Both the position numbers and the translations under genes were made by a program. This document shows positions 26,178 through 34,873 of a stretch of DNA of 64,000 nucleotides, piece after piece; within the stretch, counting starts at the first letter, position 1; each line of letters starts with the position of its first letter. This stretch comes from Cardiobacterium sp. Marseille-Q4385. Its GTDB lineage: Bacteria > Pseudomonadota > Gammaproteobacteria > Cardiobacteriales > Cardiobacteriaceae. The DNA lies in contig NZ_OU745373.1 in the NCBI RefSeq assembly GCF_916618745.1, positions 310,001 through 374,000 of the forward strand. Direction: 5' to 3'. The notes beneath the pieces are model-generated. The model worked only from the letters and a program-made list of their open reading frames with translations, did not search any database and was not told the DNA's origin.

Positions 26178-26585
26178 TCAGCGTAGCTCGTTGATAAACG
26201 CACTAATCACCGCATCGGCTTCTTCCATCGTGTAATCATGACGCTGATGCAAACGGATGGGCGCTGGCAAGTGGCGCTGCTGCGCCCAGATGTCGGGGCG
26301 GACGGTGACGCTCAGTTGCGGCGGATGCGGTAATTTTTGCGCGAGGACGTTTTGGATTTCACTAAGCAGGAAGCGCAGACGGGTACCGTCGCTGCCGTTT
26401 GCCACCCACAATTGCCAGCGCAAGCCTTCCACACTGCCGAGCAGCACGCGATCGCGCCACATTGCCGGCAGACAGGCGTCAAGCAGTTGCCGGTAGCGTG
26501 CTGCCTGCTCGCTGCCCGCATCAAGCTGCAGCTGGCGCAAAATGTTTTTTAAATGCCGTGGCGGCTGGGTGAAATGTTTTTTCAT
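26178..26585 (-). CDS. DUF721 (DciA-like) protein
   Basis: This 135-residue protein lies upstream of and divergent from secA, the usual place for this family in proteobacteria. The pattern of an N-terminal helical region, a central W-x-V-A-N-G segment (QLWVANGSDGTRLRFL) and SVTVRPDIW suits the DUF721 fold. DciA members help load the replicative helicase DnaB. The minus-strand frame stays open to 27647, but that part is a shadow of secA; ATG 26585 gives the family N-terminus MKKHFTQPPRHLKNIL. Confidence 0.75.
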   Translation of the reverse strand: MKKHFTQPPRHLKNILRQLQLDAGSEQAARYRQLLDACLPAMWRDRVLLGSVEGLRWQLWVANGSDGTRLRFLLSEIQNVLAQKLPHPPQLSVTVRPDIWAQQRHLPAPIRLHQRHDYTMEEADAVISAFINELR

Positions 26586-26735
26586 GGCAGGCCTTGATTC
26601 CCACGCGGTGCGGACGCATATCGCGAACGTTAGGCGTGTCATCATATCAAGGTCATGCAACCACCGTTTACGGTATGATGCGCGCTGTCTTGCCGCCCGT
26701 TTGGCGCGGCGCAACCCTTTAGAAAGGATGGAACG

Positions 26736-29453
26736 ATGCTTAACAATATCGCCGCAAAAATTTTTGGCTCCCGTAACGAACGCCTGATCAAGCAGTACCG
26801 CAAAACGGTCAGCAAAATCAATGCGTTCGAACCACAGATGCAGGCACTGGATGATGACGCGCTGAAAGCGAAAACCGTCGAATTCCGCGAGCGCCTGGGC
26901 AAGGGCGAGACGCTGGACCAGCTCCTGCCCGAAGCGTTTGCCGTGGTGCGCGAAGCGAGCCAGCGTGTACTCGGCTTGCGCCATTACGACGTACAGATGA
27001 TCGGCGGTATCGTCCTGCATCAGGGCAAAATCGCGGAAATGCGCACCGGTGAAGGGAAAACACTGGTAGCAACGCTGGCGGTGTATTTGAACGCACTTTC
27101 GGGCAAAGGCGTACACGTCGTTACCGTTAACGACTACCTTGCTCGCCGCGACGGCGAGGAACTGGGCGAGCTTTACGGCTTCCTCGGCCTCTCGACCGGC
27201 ATCATCATTGCCGGCATGTCGCAGGAAGACAAACAGGCGGCATACCGCAGCGATATTACCTACGGCACCAATAACGAATTCGGCTTCGATTACCTGCGCA
27301 CCAACATGGCGCTCTCCCCGGAAGACCGTTTGCAACGCGAGCTGAACTTCGCCATCGTGGACGAAGTGGACTCCATCCTCATCGACGAAGCGCGCACCCC
27401 GCTCATCATCTCCGGCGCGGCGGATATGGATACCGAGCTCTATCAAAAACTCAATGCCCTCGTGCCGGAACTCGAACCGCAAAAAGAAAAAGACGGCCCT
27501 GGCGATTTCAGTATCGACGAAAAAACCAAGCAAGTCGGCCTCACCGAAAGCGGTCACGACCACCTTGAAACGCTGCTGGTCGAACGCGGTATCCTCGGCG
27601 CTGACGAAAGCCTCTACGACCAGAAAAACCTCGGCATCTTCCACCACCTGAACGCCTGCCTACGCGCACACCACCTCTATCACAAAGATGTGGACTACAT
27701 TATCCGCAACGACGAAGTTGTCATCGTTGACGAATTCACCGGTCGCACCATGGAAGGCCGCCGCTGGTCGGACGGCTTGCACCAGGCAATCGAAATCAAA
27801 GAAGGCGTGCCGATCAAACAAGAAACGCAAACGCTCGCTTCTATCACCTACCAAAACTTCTTCCGCCTCTACACCAAGCTGGCAGGCATGACCGGTACTG
27901 CAGATACCGAAGCCTTTGAATTCCAGGATATCTACGGCCTCGAAACCGTTGTCATCCCTACCAACCGCCCCATACAGCGCCAAGACTACACTGACCTCAT
28001 CTACCTTAACCAAAAGGGCAAATACGACGCTATCGCCGAAGACGTGCGCGCCTGTCAGGAAAAAGGCCAGCCGGTACTGCTCGGCACCGCTTCCATCGAA
28101 ACCTCCGAACTTGTCTCCGGCCTACTCAGCAAACTCGGCATCGATCACAACGTGCTGAACGCCAAACAGCACGCACGCGAAGCAGAAATCATCGCCCAGG
28201 CGGGTCGTCCCGGACAGGTAACCATCGCTACCAACATGGCCGGACGCGGTACCGACATCGTTCTCGGCGGCAGCCTGCGCGCCGAGCTGAACGCACTGGG
28301 CAAAGACGCCAGCGAAGAACAAAAACAGGCGGTGCGCAACGAATGGCAGGCGCGCCATGACGCCGTGGTTGCCGCCGGCGGTTTGCACGTTATCGGCGCT
28401 GAACGCCACGAATCACGCCGTATCGACAACCAGCTGCGCGGTCGCTCCGGCCGTCAGGGCGACCCCGGTTCCAGTCGCTTCTACGTCGCCCTCGACGATA
28501 ACCTCGTGCGCATCTTCGCCGGCGAACGCATGGCTTCCATGATGGCGCGCCTAGGCATGGGCGAAAACGAAGCCATCGAATCGCGCATGGTTTCCAAACA
28601 AATCGAAGGCGCGCAACGCAAAGTCGAAGCACACAACTTCGACTCGCGCAAAAACCTGCTCGAATACGATAACGTCGCCAACGAACAGCGCAAAGTCATC
28701 TACACCCAGCGCGCCGCCATCATGGATGCCGACAGCATCGCCGACATGATTGCCAACATGCGCGTCAGCGTCATTGACAGCCTCGCCGGCCGCTACATCA
28801 GCGACGAACAAGTACGGCAAAACTGGGATCTGGACGGCCTCGAAGCGGCCCTCCTGCAACAATTTGGCATCGGCAAAGACGTGGTGGACATCAAAGGCCA
28901 CTGGCTCGAAACCAACCCAAACATGACCGCGCAGGAAATCAAGGACGGTCTTGTCGAATTCCTGAATGCCGTGCAAGCGGACAAAGAAGCACAAGTCGGG
29001 GCGGACATCATGCGCCGTGTCGAAAAATACGTCGCCCTGCAAACCATCGACACCCAATGGAAGCAGCACCTGCAAACCATGGATATGCTGCGCCAGGCCA
29101 TCTGGCTGCGTTCGCGCGCGCAAAAAGACCCGAAACGCGAGTACCAGCGCGAATCCTTCGAGCTCTTCCAGGACCTGCTGCAAAACATCCAGTTTGAAAT
29201 CGTGCGCGTCCTCGCTCACATCCAGTTCCAGCAACAAAACGCTGCTGACGAAGCCGACGCCATGCAGCAACATGCGCGTGAAGAGCACGACGCCGAACTC
29301 GCCCACGCCCATTATCAGGGTGGTCACGACGGTGACGACGCCACGCCCATCCCCAACCCGACCCCGGAACAACTGGCGCGCGTCGGTCGCAACGGCCTCT
29401 GCCCCTGCGGCTCCGGCAAACGCGTCAAAGACTGCCACGGCAAACTCGCCTGA
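26736..29453 (+). CDS. secA: Preprotein translocase ATPase SecA
   Basis: This 905-residue protein is full length (E. coli 901). It has Walker A in MRTGEGKTLVATLA, the DEVD box in FAIVDEVDSILIDEARTPLI, and the helicase motifs GTASIETSE and TNMAGRGTDIVLGG. It ends with the zinc-binding tail CPCGSGKRVKDCHGK, which contacts SecB and lipids. It drives unfolded proteins through SecYEG. The secB gene is also in this window at 61492-61959. Confidence 0.97.
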   Translation: MLNNIAAKIFGSRNERLIKQYRKTVSKINAFEPQMQALDDDALKAKTVEFRERLGKGETLDQLLPEAFAVVREASQRVLGLRHYDVQMIGGIVLHQGKIAEMRTGEGKTLVATLAVYLNALSGKGVHVVTVNDYLARRDGEELGELYGFLGLSTGIIIAGMSQEDKQAAYRSDITYGTNNEFGFDYLRTNMALSPEDRLQRELNFAIVDEVDSILIDEARTPLIISGAADMDTELYQKLNALVPELEPQKEKDGPGDFSIDEKTKQVGLTESGHDHLETLLVERGILGADESLYDQKNLGIFHHLNACLRAHHLYHKDVDYIIRNDEVVIVDEFTGRTMEGRRWSDGLHQAIEIKEGVPIKQETQTLASITYQNFFRLYTKLAGMTGTADTEAFEFQDIYGLETVVIPTNRPIQRQDYTDLIYLNQKGKYDAIAEDVRACQEKGQPVLLGTASIETSELVSGLLSKLGIDHNVLNAKQHAREAEIIAQAGRPGQVTIATNMAGRGTDIVLGGSLRAELNALGKDASEEQKQAVRNEWQARHDAVVAAGGLHVIGAERHESRRIDNQLRGRSGRQGDPGSSRFYVALDDNLVRIFAGERMASMMARLGMGENEAIESRMVSKQIEGAQRKVEAHNFDSRKNLLEYDNVANEQRKVIYTQRAAIMDADSIADMIANMRVSVIDSLAGRYISDEQVRQNWDLDGLEAALLQQFGIGKDVVDIKGHWLETNPNMTAQEIKDGLVEFLNAVQADKEAQVGADIMRRVEKYVALQTIDTQWKQHLQTMDMLRQAIWLRSRAQKDPKREYQRESFELFQDLLQNIQFEIVRVLAHIQFQQQNAADEADAMQQHAREEHDAELAHAHYQGGHDGDDATPIPNPTPEQLARVGRNGLCPCGSGKRVKDCHGKLA

Positions 29454-29854
29454 TGGGCGCGCCCATTGCTGTTGTCGCGGCTATCATCGAAAATCGCGAC
29501 GGCCAACTGCTCATCGCCGAACGCCCGCCCAACAAAAACTGGGCGGGTTACTGGGAATTTCCCGGCGGCAAAATTGAGACGGGCGAAAGCCACGAAGCCG
29601 CACTTATCCGCGAACTGCGCGAAGAACTCGGCCTCGATCTCGCGGGGGTGCCCTTCCACCACTACTACCACGGCATGCGCGGTGCAGAAATCAGCATTGA
29701 TTTCTACCACTGCCGCCCGACGCATGACCTCCAACCACAGAGCCTCGAAGGCCAACGCTGGCGCTGGGTGGCACGTGCCGACCTCGGCAGCTATCGCTTT
29801 CCCGAACCCAATACCATCGTCCTGCAAAAACTGATGAGCGACGACAACACCTGA
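29453..29854 (+). CDS. mutT: 8-oxo-dGTP diphosphatase MutT (Nudix)
   Basis: This 133-residue protein has the Nudix box GGKIETGESHEAALIRELREELGL (residues 38-61, matching GX5EX7REUXEEXGU). Its ATG shares one base with the secA stop (TGATG), so translation is coupled, as in other secA-mutT pairs. It removes oxidised dGTP from the nucleotide pool. The length matches E. coli MutT (129 aa). No TMP synthase fusion is present. Confidence 0.93.
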   Translation: MGAPIAVVAAIIENRDGQLLIAERPPNKNWAGYWEFPGGKIETGESHEAALIRELREELGLDLAGVPFHHYYHGMRGAEISIDFYHCRPTHDLQPQSLEGQRWRWVARADLGSYRFPEPNTIVLQKLMSDDNT

Positions 29855-29858
29855 CAAT

Positions 29859-29885
29859 AAAGCCCCGCGATGCGAGGCTTTCGTT
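29859..29885 (+). terminator. Terminator after mutT
   Basis: AAAGCC..GC and GC..GGCTTT pair around a short loop and are followed by CGTTTT. The stem has small internal mismatches. Confidence 0.6.
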
Positions 29886-30046
29886 TTGAAAAGATGGTCG
29901 AAAATCCGTAACGGCTAATGCAGGGAAAGTCTTACTTCGAACCGCACCGGTAAGATGGGTGGTACATTTGCATCGAAAAGCCTTGTAACAGCAATCAGAT
30001 AAGGCTTCGCATAGCAAAAACTGAAAGAAGACCTGTATTCGCCCAT

Positions 30047-30076
30047 AAAAAAGGCGGGAAATCCCGCCTTTTTTAT
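30047..30076. terminator. Bidirectional terminator between mutT and the surface lipoprotein
   Basis: AAAAAAGGCGGGA and TCCCGCCTTTTTT form a perfect stem with A and T tracts. It ends the minus-strand lipoprotein gene and backs up the mutT terminator. Confidence 0.88.
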
Positions 30077-30095
30077 GTGATGCCAAATGGCTCGA

Positions 30096-31277
30096 TTAAC
30101 GCGCTGCGCCAAAGCCGCCCACATACTGCACGGCTGAACCATCGGTTGCTGTTCCTTGCAAACCGAAGACGCCGCCCACTTCATCGGCATTCGGGCCATA
30201 GAAACGGCCTTGCCATTTCCCAGTCAAGCCTTCGGCAGTACGGATATCACCACTGAAATCGCTGCTATTGGCTGCCCAAGAGGCAGAACCACTCAGATTG
30301 AAGGCCGGTTTGTCTTCGATCACATGATCCGTACCTTCAAAGGTATGCAACTGCGACACGCCGGTCGTTTCGTAGCTGATGCTGCGTTTGCCGAAATTGG
30401 CATGCAGTTTGTTCAGCGCCGTGACTTGGTTACCATTGTAATAGCCGTGGCTGATACCGTTGTAATCGGCAGAGCCAGACTTCGGCATTTCGCTCGGCAG
30501 GGTCGGTTTACCGATGCTTTGATAGCCAACAAAGGTATCTCGGGACGCATCCAAGAAGCGATTATTGGAATTGCCAAAGAAACTGCCGAAGGTCTGATAA
30601 CTCCAACCGGCAGCACCAGGACTGCGGAAAAAGGAACTCAAATAGCCATTGGGATTGGTAATGTTGGCAGTCCCATTATTTACGATCGGAGCAAAAAGTA
30701 GGATTCTATTGAATCTGCGGTCAATCGTGCCACCATAATCCCTCAAAACACCATTTTCACGTTTCTTGGTAATTTTGTTGGTGCCAGCATCGCGGGGGAA
30801 ATGATTAGGAGTGAATGCTGTATTCAAATCGACCGTTCCGGAATCCACTGTGAAATTCCACAGATTGTTCACATCCCGCATAACAATAACATCGTCTCCG
30901 TAAGTGACACCTTCAGGTTTTGAACCATCAGGTATTTCCTTATACGTTGTAATTTCGCTCACAATACCAGGTTGATTAAAGCGGATGTCATCGGCAGGAT
31001 CAATAACTTTGTTGTTATTATTATCAACGGAAGAGACGGATGGGCTGTTTTGCTGACCAACGTCCTTTATTTCAACCAAAAATTTATTGATGGTCGGATC
31101 CGTTTTATCAACTACTTTGGGTGCATTACCGCTGTTGTTATTGGTGCCATCCGGTATCAAACCTTTATGGCTTTGGTCCGTTGGCGAGAAGGTGCCGGAG
31201 CCGCCACCGCAGGCGGCCAGTAATGCGACGCTGAGGACGGACAGCATCCATTGCGGTTTGAGGGTTTTCCGTTGCAT
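30096..31277 (-). CDS. Surface lipoprotein with TbpB-like C-terminal barrel
   Basis: This 393-residue protein has a lipoprotein signal peptide ending in LLAAC (lipidated Cys 23), then GGGSG and a low-complexity Asn/Asp linker. The C-terminal part has the repeated-strand barrel of TbpB and factor-H-binding-type lipoproteins, ending with GKWQGRFYGPNADEVGGVFG and YVGGFGAAR. Such proteins are exported to the cell surface by Slam. The N-terminal half is more AT-rich and looks like a variable region. Its ligand is unknown; no TbpA-type receptor or Slam gene is adjacent. A second, shorter relative is at 57183-57959. Confidence 0.8.
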   Translation of the reverse strand: MQRKTLKPQWMLSVLSVALLAACGGGSGTFSPTDQSHKGLIPDGTNNNSGNAPKVVDKTDPTINKFLVEIKDVGQQNSPSVSSVDNNNNKVIDPADDIRFNQPGIVSEITTYKEIPDGSKPEGVTYGDDVIVMRDVNNLWNFTVDSGTVDLNTAFTPNHFPRDAGTNKITKKRENGVLRDYGGTIDRRFNRILLFAPIVNNGTANITNPNGYLSSFFRSPGAAGWSYQTFGSFFGNSNNRFLDASRDTFVGYQSIGKPTLPSEMPKSGSADYNGISHGYYNGNQVTALNKLHANFGKRSISYETTGVSQLHTFEGTDHVIEDKPAFNLSGSASWAANSSDFSGDIRTAEGLTGKWQGRFYGPNADEVGGVFGLQGTATDGSAVQYVGGFGAAR

Positions 31278-31407
31278 AGGTACTCCATAGAGGGTTGGTT
31301 AGGGAAGAACTATTAACTTACGTTAAGGTGGACAATAATACATGATTGATAACTGATTGCAAGCCTTTTGCAAGGATGCCACAAGCGCGTTGTATGAATA
31401 CGACTTT

Positions 31408-32292
31408 TCAGTAATGGCGCAGTTTGGCAATGCCTGTAACGGCAAGATACGCAGCAAGGCCGACCACGCTGCCGACGGCGATGGATAGCGCGGCTTCTGT
31501 GCACCAGGCAGCAAAGCCGCCTATGTTATACGTCCAGCGTTGGGCGAGGTGGTGCAGTGGCGCGATGTTTTCGACCCAGAGGTGGCCGCCGACGATAAAC
31601 ATGGCCGCCGTCCCAACCACGGACAGGGCTTTGAGCAGTCTGGGCGCAAACCACAGCAGGGTTTGTCCCACTGTTTGCAGGATGCGGTTGGCGGTTCTGC
31701 TCCAGTACAGGCCGAGGTCGTCGATTTTCACGATGATGGCGACGACGCCATAGACGGCGGCGGTGAGTACAAGGGCAACTATGCTGAGGCCGAGGATTTG
31801 TGTGACGAGCGGTTTGCCGACGAAGCTCGCCAGTGCGATGACGATGATTTCGATGGAGAGGATGAAGTCGGTGCGAATGGCGCTACGGATTTTGTCTTGT
31901 TCCTGCTGTTCGGGTGTTTGTGCGTCATCTGCCTGTGCCGGCGCCGCTTCTTCATGGTGATGCAGTAGGCGGTGCAGGATTTTTTCCACGCCTTCGTAGC
32001 AGAGGTAGGCGCCGCCGATCATAAGGATAAGCGGCACGACAGCGGGCAGGAAGGCGCTGAGCAGGAAAGCGATGGGAACGATGATGGCTTTGTTGAGCAG
32101 CGAGCCTTTGCTGACGGCCCAGATGATGGGTAGCTCACGGCTGGCGCGGATGCCTGTGAGCTGGTTGGCGTTCAGTGCCAGATCGTCGCCGAGGACACCG
32201 GCGGTTTTTTTGGTGGCGACTTTGGTCATCGCCGCCACGTCGTCCAGGATGCTGGCAACGTCGTCCAGCAGGGCAAAGAAACCGCCAGCCAT
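31408..32292 (-). CDS. DUF808 (YedI-like) inner-membrane protein
   Basis: This 294-residue protein has the DUF808 start (MAGGFFALLDDVASILDDVA) and conserved segments such as KTAGVLGDDLALNANQL and GGAYLCYEGVEKILH. It has several membrane helices. The biochemical role of the family is unknown. It lies 39 bp after the DUF1176 gene on the same strand and may be the last gene of that transcript. Confidence 0.88.
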   Translation of the reverse strand: MAGGFFALLDDVASILDDVAAMTKVATKKTAGVLGDDLALNANQLTGIRASRELPIIWAVSKGSLLNKAIIVPIAFLLSAFLPAVVPLILMIGGAYLCYEGVEKILHRLLHHHEEAAPAQADDAQTPEQQEQDKIRSAIRTDFILSIEIIVIALASFVGKPLVTQILGLSIVALVLTAAVYGVVAIIVKIDDLGLYWSRTANRILQTVGQTLLWFAPRLLKALSVVGTAAMFIVGGHLWVENIAPLHHLAQRWTYNIGGFAAWCTEAALSIAVGSVVGLAAYLAVTGIAKLRHY

Positions 32293-32331
32293 CAGGCGTC
32301 CCCACGCAGCTTGGGCAGCCGCAGCACGGGT

Positions 32332-33381
32332 TTATTGTGCATTTTCGACCTCGGTAACGTTGGAGACGAATGTCGGCAGTTGCCATGCCCCGCCGCCAAA
32401 GCCGCGACAGAGGCCGCTATCAAGGGCGCTGCTGAGTTCGTATTTTTCGCCAGTCCAGATGTATTCGCTGCCAGACCAGCAATCACCAAGGCCACGCCCT
32501 TTCATTTGGCCGCTGATGGTTTTGCCGTCGAAGTCGTTCATGGGCTCTTCGTCGCTGCCAAGCCGCTGTTGCAGGTTTTGCAGTTTGTTATCGAAGAGGC
32601 CGTAGTTGTGGGTTGTGTTGTAAGGGCCACGCCAGCAGAGTTTGTCCACCAGTTTGTGCCGGGCATCCAGGTCGTAAACCTCCAATGTTTTTTCTTCGGC
32701 GCTGTAGGATTCTTGATCGGCGCTGCTGTCGCTGGTGAGGCATTCTGCTTTCGGATCCAGCAGTTTGTTGAGGCGGGCGTAATCGGCGGCATCGGGCGCA
32801 ATAAGTGTCGGTTTGCCGGGCTGGATGTTTACGGCTTTGAGCTCCGGCTTGGCTGCTGGCGCGACGATGACGGTTTTTTTGCCGCGTTGTTTCAGGGTAA
32901 CGGCGCTCGGGGTCTGCAAGCGTCCTTGTGCTTCGTCCCATTTGAGGAGGACGGCTGACGCCCCCGCCGCAGACAGTTGCCATTGTGTTTTTCCGCCGCT
33001 GAATTGGATGTCAGCATGCGGTGCTTGTAGAGCGGTTAATAGCGCTTCGATTTGGGCGGCATTCAGTTCGGCTTCTCCGTTATTTTTGTCCGGGCGCAGT
33101 TCGCCGAGGTTTTTGCCGTCGAGGATGAAGGTGATGTGGTCAGGTAATGGCGATTCATCATCGGTAAGCAGGCTGATTTTGCCGCTGATGGGCGCATCGG
33201 CACCGGCGGCGCGGGTGAGGAGGACGGAAACCGGCGCCTTTTCGCCATCGTCTGTTTGGTAACCGGCGACGCGGCAGGTGTGGGTGTTGTCGCAGTTTAT
33301 TTGCCAGTCGCCGTGGGTGAAGCTGACGGCAGCCGTGGCGGTAGTGCCGAGCAAGGCTAGCAGGAGGAGGGTTTTATTCAT
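32332..33381 (-). CDS. DUF1176 periplasmic protein
   Basis: This 349-residue protein has a signal peptide of about 17 residues (MNKTLLLLALLGTTATA). The first mature segment, FTHGDWQINCDNTHTCRVAGYQ, is typical of DUF1176 proteins, as is the C-terminal GGAWQLPTFV. Function is unknown. It starts 30 bp after ybeY, so it may be cotranscribed with the miaB-phoH-ybeY cluster, in the place where ybeX/corC is often found. Confidence 0.82.
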   Translation of the reverse strand: MNKTLLLLALLGTTATAAVSFTHGDWQINCDNTHTCRVAGYQTDDGEKAPVSVLLTRAAGADAPISGKISLLTDDESPLPDHITFILDGKNLGELRPDKNNGEAELNAAQIEALLTALQAPHADIQFSGGKTQWQLSAAGASAVLLKWDEAQGRLQTPSAVTLKQRGKKTVIVAPAAKPELKAVNIQPGKPTLIAPDAADYARLNKLLDPKAECLTSDSSADQESYSAEEKTLEVYDLDARHKLVDKLCWRGPYNTTHNYGLFDNKLQNLQQRLGSDEEPMNDFDGKTISGQMKGRGLGDCWSGSEYIWTGEKYELSSALDSGLCRGFGGGAWQLPTFVSNVTEVENAQ

Positions 33382-33411
33382 ATATGTCTCTATTCGTTGA
33401 AAGGGAGGCGG

Positions 33412-33891
33412 TTAGCAGGCGTCTGCAACCGGGGCATAGGGATCGGCGTAACCGAGACGGGCGAGGATGTCGCGTTCGGCGTTTTCCATTTTTTCGGCGT
33501 CAGTGTCTTCAATGTGGTCGTAACCAAGAAGATGCAGGAAGCCGTGGATAGTGATGTGCGCCCAGTGTGCTTCAGCACTTTTTTTCTGTTCTTTGGCTTC
33601 GCGGTTGACCACGGCGGCGGCAATCACGACGTCGCCGAGAAGGCGCGGTTCTTCCGGCAGGTCCCAGTCGCAGGGGAAGGAGAGAACGTTGGTCGGCGCG
33701 TCTTTGCCCCGGTATTCGCGGTTGAGTTCCTGCATTTCGTCGTTATCCACGAGGCGCACGGTGAGTTCCAGCGCCTCGCTCAGGGCGAGGGCTTCGTAGG
33801 CGGTGTCCAGCCAGCGTTGCAGGCGTTTTTCGCTGGGGAAGCGTTCGTCGTTACCGAGTTCTTCGGTCTGGTAGTCAATGGTGAGTGTCAT
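33412..33891 (-). CDS. ybeY: Endoribonuclease/rRNA maturation factor YbeY
   Basis: This 159-residue protein has the family zinc motif HGFLHLLGYDH (HX3HX5H), preceded by NVLSFPCD. YbeY takes part in 16S rRNA 3' processing and ribosome quality control. Its start overlaps the phoH stop by four bases. Gene order miaB-phoH-ybeY is the standard arrangement in gammaproteobacteria. Confidence 0.95.
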   Translation of the reverse strand: MTLTIDYQTEELGNDERFPSEKRLQRWLDTAYEALALSEALELTVRLVDNDEMQELNREYRGKDAPTNVLSFPCDWDLPEEPRLLGDVVIAAAVVNREAKEQKKSAEAHWAHITIHGFLHLLGYDHIEDTDAEKMENAERDILARLGYADPYAPVADAC

Positions 33892-34871
33892 GGTGTGTTG
33901 TTTTCCGGTTGGTCAGCGGCAGCGTAGGCTTCGACGATGCGCTGCACCAATGGGTGCCGCACCACGTCTTGCGCTACGAAGCGGGTGAAGGAGATACCTT
34001 CGACGTTTTCCAGGATGCGTGCGGCGTGTTTGAGGCCGCTGGTCGTGCCCCTGGGCAGGTCGATTTGCGTGGTATCGCCGGTGATAACGGCGGTCGAGCC
34101 GAAGCCGAGGCGGGTCAGGAACATTTTCATTTGTTCGACGGTGGTGTTCTGCGCTTCGTCGAGGATGATGAAGGCGTCGTTCAGGGTGCGGCCGCGCATG
34201 AAGGCGAGCGGGGCAATTTCAATGACGCCGCGTTCCATCAGTTTGGCGACGCGCTCACCACCGAGCATGTCGTTCAGCGCGTCGTAGAGCGGACGCAGAT
34301 AGGGATCCACTTTCTGTGTCATGTCGCCCGGCAGGAAGCCGAGACGCTCGCCCGCCTCCACAGCAGGGCGGACGAGGACAAGTTTGCGCACTTTGTCTTC
34401 GGCGAGGTACGACACGGCGGCAGCAACGGCAAGATAGGTTTTGCCCGTGCCCGCCGGGCCGATGCCGAAATTCACGGCATGCTCGAAGATGCGGCGCAAG
34501 TAGCGGCGCTGGTTACTGCCGCGTCCGCTGATGGTGCCGCGCCGTGTTTCGATGCGGATATCCTGGCCTTCGCCACGCGCGGCGATTTCACCGGATAGCG
34601 TCGCACCGGCATCGCGTAGGGCGAGGTGCACGTCATCCAGGTTGAGCACACCGCCGCCGGTCTGGCCATAAAGATGTTCGATGACGAACCGCGCTTGGGC
34701 GCAGCGGCCTTCGTCGCCGATGATTTGGAAAAGGTGGCCGCGACTTTCAATCTGCACATGCAGTTGTTCTTCGATCAGGCGCAGGTGGGCGTTCAACTGC
34801 CCAACCAGTTCGCCGAGGCGGCTATGGTCTTGCGGGCTAAGTTGGAAAGCGAGAGTGTAATGATCAGACAT
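33888..34871 (-). CDS. ybeZ: PhoH-like ATPase (YbeZ)
   Basis: This 327-residue protein has Walker A GPAGTGKTYLA (residues 138-148) and the PhoH-family segments LVRPAVEAGERLGFLPGD, FIILDEAQNTT and GDTTQIDLPRG. A small KH-like N-terminal region precedes the ATPase. It is thought to act with YbeY in RNA metabolism. It begins 2 bp after miaB. Confidence 0.93.
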   Translation of the reverse strand: MSDHYTLAFQLSPQDHSRLGELVGQLNAHLRLIEEQLHVQIESRGHLFQIIGDEGRCAQARFVIEHLYGQTGGGVLNLDDVHLALRDAGATLSGEIAARGEGQDIRIETRRGTISGRGSNQRRYLRRIFEHAVNFGIGPAGTGKTYLAVAAAVSYLAEDKVRKLVLVRPAVEAGERLGFLPGDMTQKVDPYLRPLYDALNDMLGGERVAKLMERGVIEIAPLAFMRGRTLNDAFIILDEAQNTTVEQMKMFLTRLGFGSTAVITGDTTQIDLPRGTTSGLKHAARILENVEGISFTRFVAQDVVRHPLVQRIVEAYAAADQPENNTP

Positions 34872-34873
34872 AA

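Noticed and set aside
26178..27647. A 489-aa minus-strand ORF including the start of secA
   Set aside because: Everything past 26585 is antisense to secA, which is a clear family match. Only the 135-aa DUF721 part is kept.
31278..31407. Fur box upstream of the surface lipoprotein
   Set aside because: Only loose GATT/AAT-like triplets are seen; no 7-1-7 match good enough to call.
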